23,566 nucleotides of DNA, from the IMG/VR virus record IMGVR_UViG_3300028844_005480, positions 1 to 23,566 of that record. One strand, given 5' to 3'. The position numbers and the translations under genes were made by a program. Source of the stretch: a virus. Shown one piece after another: positions 5,623 through 12,676 of this stretch (position 1 is the first letter of the stretch; each line of letters starts with the position of its first letter). Under the pieces are notes generated by a model that saw only the letters and a list, made by a program, of their open reading frames with translations, did not search any database and had not been told where the DNA came from.

Positions 5623-5932
5623 GTAAAGATTCTCCTACAACTTCTATAGTATTTTGTAAATCTTTAAAAGCTTCATCTAGTAGCCTATTAGCAGGGTGTT
5701 TGTTATTATGTGCTCTAAATATCATAGCACAAGATATAAAACATAAAGCTTCTAAATCTTTTAATAACTGAGAGTTTTGATGAGGAGAATATCCTAACTC
5801 TTCTAAAGTCATTAAAGTTTCGTAGAATATATCTTTACTTATTACCTTAGCATCTTCTATATCTATGTCTTCGTCTATATAAGATTGCTTTATTTGTTTA
5901 GATCTCTGTAAAAAATCAATAACTTCCGCCAT
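5594..5932 (-). CDS. Hypothetical acidic helical protein, 112 aa
   Basis: I do not recognise this protein. It is mostly helical and acidic (YIDEDIDIEDAKVISKD), with a conserved-looking middle (ALCFISCAMIFRAHNNKHPANRLLDE). No motif points to a function. It overlaps the ligase by 17 nt at its 5' end and the next gene by 29 nt at its 3' end, so the three are translated from one message. An AAGAGGAGAGC stretch within the ligase end gives a ribosome binding site. Confidence 0.75.
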   Translation of the reverse strand: MAEVIDFLQRSKQIKQSYIDEDIDIEDAKVISKDIFYETLMTLEELGYSPHQNSQLLKDLEALCFISCAMIFRAHNNKHPANRLLDEAFKDLQNTIEVVGESLHAENDNKIQ

Positions 5933-7655
5933 GAGTTAGCTCTCCTCTTAAGATGTATTTTTTATTTTGCCAGTAGTTTATAATAGGAATATTATACTGT
6001 CTAGCTTTAGCTACTTTAGAAGTTTCTTCTCCAGAGCTAATTAAATAATCTATATCTTTAGTTACTCTATCTTTGAGCACTATATTAAGATCTTGTAAAT
6101 GATCTGATAAATCTTGCTTTGTCATGTCTAGCTTACCTGATACTGCTACTGTTAAGTTATTAGTAGCCTCTTCTACAAAAGTAGAAGCCGTTAGAGAATA
6201 GGGTAAGGTTTTAACCCAAGATTCATTAACATCTAACCAAGCCAGTATACTATCAACTGTTTTAGGACCTATCCCACTAATATCTTCATATTCTATTTCT
6301 CTCAATCTATCAAAGGAAGGTATCTTTTGAGTAATACGTTTAGCAGTGTTTTTGCCTACTCCAGGTATGCCTAAAGCTCCTAATACAGAATAATACTCTT
6401 TTGGCCTAGATAGTTCTTCTAGTACTTTTTCACCGTTCTTACCCATGTGCTCCCAAGGAACTTCTTCTTTAAATAAATCGTTAGGATGAGTTAAGTCTAA
6501 CTTTTGAATCCATGCGGGGCCTAAGCCTTTAATACCTAGCTGCTTAACAAAATACTCTACAGATTTATTACCATCTTTATCTGAGGTAAAAAGTTTGGGG
6601 CCTTCTCTATGCAGCTTTAATCCTAGTTTTTTTTCTGCATCTGCCACACAGAATCTAGCAAATTTAGATTTAGATAGTACTTTTACAAACTGTGGAGTAA
6701 TTTGTCTTTCAATAAGTATTTCATCTCCTAGACCAAGTTCGTGTTGCTCTATAAAATCAATATTATGAAGTATTACTCTAGATATAGTAGCATCATCAAT
6801 ATTTACAGGGTCTACTACTGCTACAGGAGTAACAACCCCCGTTCTACCAATACTCCAAAAAATATCTTGAATGGTGGTTACTGCAGTCATAGCCCCTCTA
6901 GTTTTTAACGCTACAGCGTATCTAGGGTACTTAGAGGTTGTTCCTAATAATTTTTCTCTTTTATATGATTCTACTCTATAAACAATACCATCGCTAGGAT
7001 AAGAAGAACAATCCCAGTTAAAAGTAGATACGAAACCAAAACTATGAAGACTTTTAACTCTTACAGAATAATCTTCTTCTATTCCTGCAACATCATGTAC
7101 TATAAAACGTAAAGATCTGTCTATAATCTCCTCAGCATTTTTTATACCAAGAGAACCACTTACAAAGTTTCTAAAGTTTTGTACATTTTCTTTATCAGTT
7201 ACTACTTCTCCTATAACTGTAAGTATTTTATCTTGTGGGGTAATAGTAAGAGGTATAGAAGCAATATAATTTACTAGATGAGTTACATTTTCGCCAAACT
7301 CCCCATCGCCTCGGGTAAGGGCATGAAGTAAATTACCTTTTTCATCGTAAGTTACAGATAGGTTAGTTCCATCTATTTTTACAGTCTCAACTGTAAACTC
7401 GGGATCTATTTCATCTCGTTCATATACTTTTTTTAAAGAGTATAAAGGAAAAGGGTGTTTAATTTTACCTTTAGAATTTCCTACTCTTACAGTAGGGCTA
7501 GATGAGTCTGCCCACCCCTGTTTAAGCTCTAAAGAGTTTAATCTATCATATAACTGATCATACTCATAGTCAGATAATACAGGGGCGTTATCATCATAAT
7601 ACAATTTAGAATGGTATTTAACTGTATTTAGTAGAGAATTATAATCTTGTTTCAT
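5916..7655 (-). CDS. ligA: NAD+-dependent DNA ligase without zinc finger, 579 aa
   Basis: Seals nicks in DNA using NAD+. Domain Ia (YHSKLYYDDNAPVLSDYEYD, ~14-33) binds NMN. The adenylated lysine is in KIDG (K93); TRGDGEFGENVT (114-125), FRNFVSGSLG (161-170) and SDGIVY follow as nucleotidyl-transferase motifs, then the OB domain (IGRTGVVTPVA). Helix-hairpin-helix repeats (LGIPGVGKNTA, ISGIGPKTVDSI) and a C-terminal BRCT region (NLTVAVSGKLDMTKQDL onward) complete it. The Cys4 zinc finger normally between OB and HhH is missing: only one Cys is present there. Length is about 90 aa below the usual ~670. It has its own promoter (7679-7707) and GAAAGG before the ATG. Phages more often use ATP-dependent ligase; LigA in phages is known but less common. 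Confidence 0.95.
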   Translation of the reverse strand: MKQDYNSLLNTVKYHSKLYYDDNAPVLSDYEYDQLYDRLNSLELKQGWADSSSPTVRVGNSKGKIKHPFPLYSLKKVYERDEIDPEFTVETVKIDGTNLSVTYDEKGNLLHALTRGDGEFGENVTHLVNYIASIPLTITPQDKILTVIGEVVTDKENVQNFRNFVSGSLGIKNAEEIIDRSLRFIVHDVAGIEEDYSVRVKSLHSFGFVSTFNWDCSSYPSDGIVYRVESYKREKLLGTTSKYPRYAVALKTRGAMTAVTTIQDIFWSIGRTGVVTPVAVVDPVNIDDATISRVILHNIDFIEQHELGLGDEILIERQITPQFVKVLSKSKFARFCVADAEKKLGLKLHREGPKLFTSDKDGNKSVEYFVKQLGIKGLGPAWIQKLDLTHPNDLFKEEVPWEHMGKNGEKVLEELSRPKEYYSVLGALGIPGVGKNTAKRITQKIPSFDRLREIEYEDISGIGPKTVDSILAWLDVNESWVKTLPYSLTASTFVEEATNNLTVAVSGKLDMTKQDLSDHLQDLNIVLKDRVTKDIDYLISSGEETSKVAKARQYNIPIINYWQNKKYILRGELTHGGSY

Positions 7656-7678
7656 AGTAACCTTTCTTGTATATATTT

Positions 7679-7707
7679 ACTATATAATAATTATTAATAA
7701 TTGTCAA
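7679..7707 (-). promoter_or_regulatory. Sigma70-type promoter for ligA
   Basis: A perfect TTGACA (7702-7707) is followed after 17 nt by TATAGT (7679-7684) on the minus strand, 24 nt before the ligase ATG. The -35 box overlaps the TGA stop of the upstream 46-aa gene. This looks like a promoter for host RNA polymerase. Confidence 0.75.
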
Positions 7708-7844
7708 GGTAATTTATCTAGTTCTTGCCCTATAGAGGTTAAGACATTAAAGGCCTCTCCACTAAAAGTTAACATCTGCTGAGTAGCGATAATAGAAAAA
7801 ATAAGACATATAATATAGAAACCTGTTTTAACATATATACTCAT
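7704..7844 (-). CDS. Small membrane protein, 46 aa
   Basis: The peptide MSIYVKTGFYIICLIF... continues into a single hydrophobic segment (roughly residues 8-22) followed by a polar tail ending DKLP. The ATG overlaps the TGA of the gene before it (ATGA), a coupling typical of this genome. Its stop codon forms part of the -35 box of the ligA promoter. The protein is likely anchored in the inner membrane with its short N-terminus on one side. Function is unknown. Confidence 0.7.
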   Translation of the reverse strand: MSIYVKTGFYIICLIFSIIATQQMLTFSGEAFNVLTSIGQELDKLP

Positions 7845-8050
7845 CCACTTATATATCCTTTTTTAGGTCTGTACCAGTTCTTTTGATAAGAAATTCTTCC
7901 TAATAGCTCTCTTAACTCTCTCAGTTCTAGTTGTTTTTTTTGGTCAGAATTAATCAATAAAGAAGCGGCTCTACGAGCTACTTTAGCTTCTAAGGCTTGT
8001 TCAATTATTTCTATGTCTCTTATATCTAATTTAAATTCTTTATTATACAT
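7841..8050 (-). CDS. Small hypothetical protein, 69 aa
   Basis: Charged and helical, with EIIEQALEAKVARRAASL and LELRELRELLGRI forming an apparent helix-turn-helix-like pair. This pattern is common in small phage proteins of unknown function. It ends in a basic, aromatic tail (YQKNWYRPKKGYISG). It overlaps the 46-aa membrane gene by 4 nt and lies 4 nt after the membrane protein at 8055, so the three form a tight set. Confidence 0.75.
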   Translation of the reverse strand: MYNKEFKLDIRDIEIIEQALEAKVARRAASLLINSDQKKQLELRELRELLGRISYQKNWYRPKKGYISG

Positions 8051-8054
8051 AAAA

Positions 8055-8405
8055 TCATCCTTTTTTGACTTTTAAATGCTCTCTAACATCAAAGTGATTA
8101 CTATCTAAAAACTCTTTAAACTCACTAGAATCTTCGTATTCTAGTGAGTAACCTAAATAATCTTCCATTTTATTTTTGTCTGATTTTGCTAAGGGATAAT
8201 TTAATACTAGAGGCGCATCCTTAATAAGTGTGGTAGTAGTTTTTGAGGGGGCTTGCTGCTTTTTATAAACATGAGTTTCTTCTGGGTGCTGAGAATCAGC
8301 CCAGTAATATATACCGCTTGTTACCTTTGAGGTAAAACTAAATATTGCTACCAAAGGAAGAATAACAAAAAATAAGAGTATAAAAGCGCTAAATAAATTT
8401 TCCAT
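8055..8405 (-). CDS. Membrane-anchored protein, 116 aa
   Basis: The N-terminus is a strongly hydrophobic segment (residues ~4-27, LFSAFILLFFVILPLVAIFS), without a clear cleavage site, so it is probably a signal anchor. The rest is soluble and charged. No catalytic motif is visible. It precedes two small genes by a few bases, including a second membrane protein, so they may work together at the inner membrane, for example in lysis control or superinfection immunity, but this is speculation. Confidence 0.75.
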   Translation of the reverse strand: MENLFSAFILLFFVILPLVAIFSFTSKVTSGIYYWADSQHPEETHVYKKQQAPSKTTTTLIKDAPLVLNYPLAKSDKNKMEDYLGYSLEYEDSSEFKEFLDSNHFDVREHLKVKKG

Positions 8406-8453
8406 TATATAATAATAATTAATTATAAACTATTAAGCAACTAATAAGTTATC

Positions 8454-8681
8454 TTAACTAGTAGTTAAATAGCTTTCTAATTCTTTGTAACCCCCTATAT
8501 GCTTACCATTTATTTGTATTTGTGGTAAGGTTTTTACGTTAGGTAGTATATCTAATAATTGTTCTTTAGTAAAATCTTTATCTAGCACCTTCTCAGTGAA
8601 GGATAGATTTTTTATATTTAATAAGTTTTTTGCCTTCACACAAAAGTTGCAATTTGTTTTAGAGTATATAAGTATATTCAT
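8454..8681 (-). CDS. grx: Glutaredoxin, 75 aa
   Basis: A short thioredoxin-fold protein with the dithiol active site CNFC (residues 11-14), the cis-proline motif TLPQI and the GGYKEL glutathione-binding turn near the C-terminus. Glutaredoxins pass electrons from glutathione to partners such as ribonucleotide reductase and are common in marine myoviruses. Length is in the normal 70-85 aa range. The start lies one base after the stop of the glutaredoxin-like gene at 8683, and the set continues with the Prx5-like gene, so this is probably the working reductant for the group. Confidence 0.92.
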   Translation of the reverse strand: MNILIYSKTNCNFCVKAKNLLNIKNLSFTEKVLDKDFTKEQLLDILPNVKTLPQIQINGKHIGGYKELESYLTTS

Positions 8682-8682
8682 A

Positions 8683-8943
8683 TTATAGTCCTTTTGTTAT
8701 AATCTTTTTTGCTTCTTGTATTGAGTTTATATATTGATTGTTAATATATATAATAGGATAACTAAAAAATTTTCTATTATACTTACTTTCTAAATAGTCT
8801 ATAGTTACGTCATGCCTAATTTGAGGCCAAGAATGGTCTTTTACTACGTAGGTTTCTAAATCATCTACCTTACTATTACAATATATAATAAAGTCATTAG
8901 AGGCTATACAACTAGGTAAAGAGTAAACTATAACTTTAGACAC
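8683..8943 (-). CDS. Divergent glutaredoxin-like protein with CxxS site, 86 aa
   Basis: The protein begins KVIVYSLPSCIASND, the beta1-active-site pattern of a glutaredoxin, but with C12-I-A-S15 in place of CxxC, and later has FSYPIIYINNQYI, matching the cis-Pro and following strand. The GG turn is lost. A monothiol-like site fits glutathionylation chemistry or Fe-S handling rather than dithiol reduction, or an inactive binding protein. It overlaps the preceding Prx5-like gene by 8 nt and is followed after one base by a standard glutaredoxin. Confidence 0.7.
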   Translation of the reverse strand: MSKVIVYSLPSCIASNDFIIYCNSKVDDLETYVVKDHSWPQIRHDVTIDYLESKYNRKFFSYPIIYINNQYINSIQEAKKIITKGL

Positions 8944-9343
8944 TTACATCTCCTAAGTACTTTATTTCTGAATTACTTATTTCTACTTTTTGACGTATAG
9001 GAGTTTCTTTTTCTAATAAGTCTAAATAGTCAAAAAATTCTTTATTACCGTCAGGCAACATATCTATATTTTTAATATTTAAGTCAGTAGCCCATTGATT
9101 CATTACATAGGAATCATTAGGACAACAACAATAAGTATTATTATAATTTGTTATCACATCAGAATTATCATAATGAACCAATAATTTACTATCTATATAT
9201 GCACCTTTTAAAAAAATAATTAAACTTTTTTTATCTGTAAACATATCATAAGCAGTAGGGATTGTCCATCCTCCAGCTCTTCTTATATAAAAAGGTATAA
9301 AAGGGATAGTTTTATTTTTTCCGGATAATAACCGTTTCTTCAT
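8936..9343 (-). CDS. Peroxiredoxin-5-like protein lacking the peroxidatic Cys, 135 aa
   Basis: The order of motifs matches Prx5: FTDKKSLIIFLKGAYIDSK (the position of PGAFTPTCS), then YCCCPNDSYVMNQWATDL (like the VSVNDxFVMxAW segment), then MLPDGNKEFFDYL (like MLADGNGEFT). The catalytic T-P-x-x-C is absent here: LKGAYIDSK (45-53) has no Cys. Instead three consecutive Cys occur (72-74), at a different place. It is thus either a non-catalytic relative or works with other thiols. It overlaps both neighbours and is followed by two glutaredoxin-like genes, mirroring the Prx-Grx fusions known in some bacteria. Confidence 0.65.
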   Translation of the reverse strand: MKKRLLSGKNKTIPFIPFYIRRAGGWTIPTAYDMFTDKKSLIIFLKGAYIDSKLLVHYDNSDVITNYNNTYCCCPNDSYVMNQWATDLNIKNIDMLPDGNKEFFDYLDLLEKETPIRQKVEISNSEIKYLGDVSV

Positions 9344-9806
9344 TTATATACCCTTTTCCTGAGAAAGATGAGTAGCTTTTAACTCTATTAGAATATTCTT
9401 CTAATAAGTCTATATTGAGATAAGGAGCTATTATAATACCTCCTGATCTAGCTTCTGATATTGCGTGTACAAAACACTTTTCTTTTTCGTGCTCATCTAT
9501 AATAATAGTATCAAATATATTACTTGGATATTCTTTTATACTATCTACATAATTTTCTTTTGAATACTTAATCTTTATATTATTAATATTTTTAAAAGAT
9601 AAAAAGTCTTTTGTTGTGTTAAAAGAGGCAAGATCATGCTCTACTATACACATAGAAGTACAGCGTCTAGCTAACCAAAAAGTAGAGGTATCTCTACCCC
9701 AGCTGAATATTAATTTATCTGTCTTATCTAAGTGTTCTATTATTAAGTTTTCTACTTCTGTAGGATATGTAGATTGGTTATAAGTCGTCTCGTTTATTTT
9801 TTTCAT
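9312..9806 (-). CDS. Methyltransferase-fold protein, 164 aa
   Basis: The sequence around KLIFSWGRDTSTFWLARR resembles the SAM-binding loop of small class I methyltransferases (G-x-G-x-S-T followed by a helix), although the glycines are poorly kept; then IVEHDLA matches the acidic end of beta-2, and FDTIIIDEHEKEK the motif IV region. A longer version starting at 9872 would overlap the upstream gene by 95 nt; I chose the ATG at 9806, which still overlaps it by 29 nt. It could modify a sugar, peptide or nucleotide, but no substrate is apparent. Confidence 0.6.
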   Translation of the reverse strand: MKKINETTYNQSTYPTEVENLIIEHLDKTDKLIFSWGRDTSTFWLARRCTSMCIVEHDLASFNTTKDFLSFKNINNIKIKYSKENYVDSIKEYPSNIFDTIIIDEHEKEKCFVHAISEARSGGIIIAPYLNIDLLEEYSNRVKSYSSFSGKGYINEETVIIRKK

Positions 9807-10587
9807 TAAGTATCTGCCTTCGCTCAATGTCTGACTCAATACATTTAGTTCCGTATTGTACTTCAAGCACATGAGCGTTAAAACTTCCTATATTGGTAGT
9901 TTTATGCCAAGTATTAGTAGGTATAATAAAAGTAGTATGAGGGCTAAGAATCATTATTTTCCAAGTAGAATCTGGGTATTCTAGTTCTATTTGTAAGTCG
10001 CCCTCTAATACATACCAATGTTCTGAGCGGTGTAAGTGTTTTTGGTCAGATAAACTACAATTAGGGTAGATAACTAGCTCTTTTATCTTTTGAGGCAGCT
10101 TGGGTTGTTTATCATCTAAAACTCTCCAGTACCCCCAATCTCTTTCTGTTTTTTGAGTTCTCCATTTGTCTAGAATCCAGGAAGAGCTATTTACTTTATT
10201 TTCTCCTCCTACTCCCCATTCAAATCTAACCCAAGGTACTCCTCCATAAGTTTTTTCCTCAGGAGTATTACCCATAGATCTATCTCCTCCATTAGCAAAA
10301 ATTATTCTACTATCAGGAGACATTTTTAACGTTCTATATATAGCATCATTAGCGGTGTCATCTAAGTCATTAAATTTAATAACTCTATCTATACAGCTTA
10401 TGTTTTCCAGTATATCAGCTCTTTCAGACCAGCTCATAAAAGGTCTACCTTTTTTTCTTGTTAGCCAATCATCGCTGTTCAGTCCTACTACTAATTTTTG
10501 TCCTAATTTTTTAGCTTCCTTAAAATAAGCTATATGACCAGAATGAAGAGGGTCAAAACCCCCAGTAACCAGTACTATGCTAGACAT
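9778..10587 (-). CDS. Nucleotidyltransferase-cupin fusion, sugar metabolism, 269 aa
   Basis: The N-terminal half has a cytidylyltransferase-type motif GGFDPLHSGH (9-18), with HxGH contacting the nucleotide, and GLNSDDWLTRKKGRPFMSW like HldE/RfaE2. The C-terminal half is a cupin of the mannose-6-phosphate isomerase type II kind found at the end of ManC/AlgA: WGYWRVL (151-157), HLHRSEHWYVLEG (184-196) with metal-binding His/Glu, IPTNTWH (222-228) and EVQYG (242-246). The order NTase-then-PMI is the same as in bifunctional GDP-mannose enzymes, but the NTase here belongs to a different, HxGH family. This suggests nucleotide-sugar activation coupled to isomerisation. Substrate is inferred. Confidence 0.8.
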   Translation of the reverse strand: MSSIVLVTGGFDPLHSGHIAYFKEAKKLGQKLVVGLNSDDWLTRKKGRPFMSWSERADILENISCIDRVIKFNDLDDTANDAIYRTLKMSPDSRIIFANGGDRSMGNTPEEKTYGGVPWVRFEWGVGGENKVNSSSWILDKWRTQKTERDWGYWRVLDDKQPKLPQKIKELVIYPNCSLSDQKHLHRSEHWYVLEGDLQIELEYPDSTWKIMILSPHTTFIIPTNTWHKTTNIGSFNAHVLEVQYGTKCIESDIERRQILNEKNKRDDL

Positions 10588-10590
10588 ACT

Positions 10591-10860
10591 CTAACCTTTA
10601 CAAATATCTAAAATGTTTCTAATTTGAGACTCTTTTTCGTCTAACTGTTCTTGATTTTGCTTATGTAAAACAGCAGCAGCAGCCCTAACAGCTGTCGACT
10701 GTAGGCCGTATTCTTCTTTTAAATGTTTTACTCTTTTGTTAATTTCATCTCTGGAGCTTTCTATTGCCCCTAAGAAAGATACAATAATATCTAACTGTTC
10801 TGCTACATCTTCTGGATTAATAGGCTTTATAGGTTTTTTCACGTCTTTGTTTTCTGACAT
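10591..10860 (-). CDS. DsbA-like late-transcription DNA-binding protein, 89 aa
   Basis: The length equals that of T4 DsbA (89 aa) and the pattern agrees over the C-terminal two thirds: SRDEINKRVKHLKEEYGL, then AVRAAAAVLHKQN, then an acidic stretch leading into RNILDI, like T4's short-helix organisation. T4 DsbA binds double-stranded DNA near late promoters. Similarity was judged by eye and from memory of the T4 protein, so this is tentative. It lies 3 nt upstream of the NTase-cupin gene, in a row with two unknown genes. It could otherwise be any small helical phage protein. Confidence 0.5.
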   Translation of the reverse strand: MSENKDVKKPIKPINPEDVAEQLDIIVSFLGAIESSRDEINKRVKHLKEEYGLQSTAVRAAAAVLHKQNQEQLDEKESQIRNILDICKG

Positions 10861-10869
10861 AGTTATTCC

Positions 10870-11265
10870 TTACTTTTTAGGTTTATATATTAGTTTTGCT
10901 AAATTAAATAGAAAAATTCCTATTTTTCTTCTAATTCTATGAGATAATTTATTGTTCTTAGTATTTATGCACTCTATTAATTCTCCTATAAACATTCTTA
11001 CGTCTAAAGAAGTAACATTGCTATCTATATACATAAATACATATTTACCTTTTATAATTGGTTTGTATTTAGTGCTTTTTATTCCTTTGAATATCTTAAG
11101 TAAATTATCGGGTGCATGTATTTTTAAGTGTGTCCAGCTTTCTCCGGATAACTGCTCTATTTGAAACTTACCTAATTTCTCTAAATTTCTTACTAAGTTT
11201 CTAGCAATTATTTCTCGTTCTACTTGCCCTGGAACTTCTGGGTTCCTGAATAAATATTTAGTCAT
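10870..11265 (-). CDS. Hypothetical protein, 131 aa
   Basis: I do not recognise this protein. It is basic at the C-terminus (KLSHRIRRKIGIFLFNLAKLIYKPKK), which could be a membrane-touching or nucleic-acid-binding helix. An ATG at 11283 would add six residues and overlap the preceding gene by 8 nt, but AGGGAG sits 7-8 nt before the ATG at 11265, so I chose that. Position next to the DsbA-like gene hints at replication or transcription, but nothing more can be said. Confidence 0.7.
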   Translation of the reverse strand: MTKYLFRNPEVPGQVEREIIARNLVRNLEKLGKFQIEQLSGESWTHLKIHAPDNLLKIFKGIKSTKYKPIIKGKYVFMYIDSNVTSLDVRMFIGELIECINTKNNKLSHRIRRKIGIFLFNLAKLIYKPKK

Positions 11266-11275
11266 CAATAACTCC

Positions 11276-11548
11276 CTAATCATTACTATCGTGTATATAT
11301 AATTGAAGTAGCGTATAGTGTAATATTTTCATTAAGTCTTTACGGGCGTCTGCTGCAGTACCCTTCTTTCCGTATCTATTAGAGTATTTATCTATACTTC
11401 CCATACAAAAGCCTGTTCCGTGTCCTCTATCAATAATTACTTCAGTAGATTGAAATCTATTATTAGAATAGTGTTGACCATAAGTAGAATCAATGTACTT
11501 TTTAAACTCTTTTATATATTGATCTTCATTAAATTTGTAATCTATCAT
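11276..11548 (-). CDS. Small protein resembling DUF3310, 90 aa
   Basis: A pattern GFCMGSIDKYSNRYGKKG...ARKDLMKILHYTLLQLY resembles the phage DUF3310 family (FxxGNxxKYxxRxGxK followed by an EDLxKAxxYL helix), often annotated as nucleotide-kinase-associated but of unknown function. Match is by eye. The gene overlaps the UvsE stop by 4 nt (ATGA), so the two are coupled. Position after a DNA repair gene would suit a nucleotide or DNA metabolism role. Confidence 0.6.
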   Translation of the reverse strand: MIDYKFNEDQYIKEFKKYIDSTYGQHYSNNRFQSTEVIIDRGHGTGFCMGSIDKYSNRYGKKGTAADARKDLMKILHYTLLQLYIHDSND

Positions 11549-12612
11549 ATTGCTACTAAAGGCTCTCCTGCTAGCTCTTCTTCCTCTTTTATAAAATTGT
11601 AAAAACCTAATACAGCTACTTCTTTATGTTTAGCTTCTATATCAAAGTCTGCATACTGTAACATAGGTACATGATTTGCCATAAGTTCTTCGTCCCAAAA
11701 TACTTCTGAGTGCGCGTTAGGTTTCATCCAATATGCAGAATTTTCTGGAGGAAAAGACTGAGATACATGAAATAAAGGCCTAACACCTTTCCAAGATATT
11801 ACAGCTTCAGTAAAATACTCGTGCGTATAAGTAATATGTTCTACATCTCTAATTTTCCTATTAACAGTTTTACCTTCTAGTAAAACTTTTTCTGACTCTC
11901 TCATTCTATGGCACGCATAGTGGTGAGTGTCTAAACAACAACGAATAGGTATACGCTTAGACAATTCTATGGTGTGTCTTATATCATATCCGTTGGGTTT
12001 ATCTTCATTTTCTACGGTGAGACATTGTTGAGCATAGTCAGATAAGTAAGGAAAATTTATAGCAAAACGCTTTATACCGTCTTCATGCTTTCCTCCATAA
12101 AGACCTTGGAGATGAATGTTCATAACAAAGTCTTTAGCCGGTAGTCCCATCAAACTTCCATATAGAGCATGATATTCTAAATCTTTAATAGAATTTTCTA
12201 CTACTTCAGTTTTATTAGATGCTAGAACAGTATATTGACCAGGGTGTACACTCAGTCTTACTTCATGTTTTTTTGCTAGCCTACCGCACTCTTCTAATAT
12301 AGCACAAATATCGTCCCAAATTTCTTCATACCAAGGCTTAGTAAAATCTAGAGTATAACACGGAAAAAGCTCTGAAGATATTCTCCAAGCTCTTAGATTT
12401 TTAGGTTGTGTAGGAAAATGATTTTTTAACACAGATAAAAGCTGATTACAGTTATGCAAAGCTTTTTGTTGTACTCTTTCTTTTCCGCCTTCTTTTAGCG
12501 CATAAGTTTTAGTAGTAGTTCCAAAATTGTAAGCTTTAGCTTTTGCTTTATCATGAAACTGACAGCATTGAGAGATTCTCCAGTCTTCACTAGTTTTATT
12601 GAAATATTCCAT
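11545..12612 (-). CDS. uvsE: UV damage endonuclease (UVDE family), 355 aa
   Basis: Nicks DNA next to UV photoproducts, starting an alternative excision repair. It has a TIM-barrel with the family's metal-binding motifs: RLSVHPGQY (119-127), MNIHLQGLYGGK (164-175), LTVENED (198-204) and CCLDTHHYAC (225-234), plus the N-terminal pattern around LRAWRISSELFP. Length (355) is close to bacterial UVDE (~300-330) plus a short tail. It is driven by a strong sigma70-like promoter (12638-12666). Marine phages in sunlit water use such genes to protect their DNA. AGGA lies 7 nt before the ATG. Confidence 0.95.
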   Translation of the reverse strand: MEYFNKTSEDWRISQCCQFHDKAKAKAYNFGTTTKTYALKEGGKERVQQKALHNCNQLLSVLKNHFPTQPKNLRAWRISSELFPCYTLDFTKPWYEEIWDDICAILEECGRLAKKHEVRLSVHPGQYTVLASNKTEVVENSIKDLEYHALYGSLMGLPAKDFVMNIHLQGLYGGKHEDGIKRFAINFPYLSDYAQQCLTVENEDKPNGYDIRHTIELSKRIPIRCCLDTHHYACHRMRESEKVLLEGKTVNRKIRDVEHITYTHEYFTEAVISWKGVRPLFHVSQSFPPENSAYWMKPNAHSEVFWDEELMANHVPMLQYADFDIEAKHKEVAVLGFYNFIKEEEELAGEPLVAI

Positions 12613-12637
12613 TGTGTATCCTATATGGTTATACTAT

Positions 12638-12666
12638 ATAATACTTAATAAAAAAGTAAGTGTCAA
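12638..12666 (-). promoter_or_regulatory. Sigma70-type promoter for uvsE
   Basis: On the minus strand a consensus TTGACA (12661-12666) and TATTAT (12638-12643) are exactly 17 nt apart, 25 nt before the uvsE ATG. It is the best promoter match in the window, together with the one before ligA, and suggests early expression by unmodified host polymerase. Confidence 0.75.
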
Positions 12667-12676
12667 ATTAATTGTA

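Noticed and set aside
8406-8453. TTGCTT-N17-TATTAT promoter-like boxes before the 116-aa membrane gene.
   Set aside because: The start point would fall at or after the ATG, leaving no ribosome binding site; the AT-rich gap explains the match.
9807-9872. Upstream start of the methyltransferase-fold gene at 9872.
   Set aside because: It would overlap the nucleotidyltransferase-cupin gene by 95 nt and adds residues unlike the family; the ATG at 9806 is enough.
10736-11164. Two plus-strand frames opposite the DsbA-like and 131-aa genes.
   Set aside because: They have no ribosome sites and hydrophobic shadow-type composition; the minus-strand genes form an ordered row.
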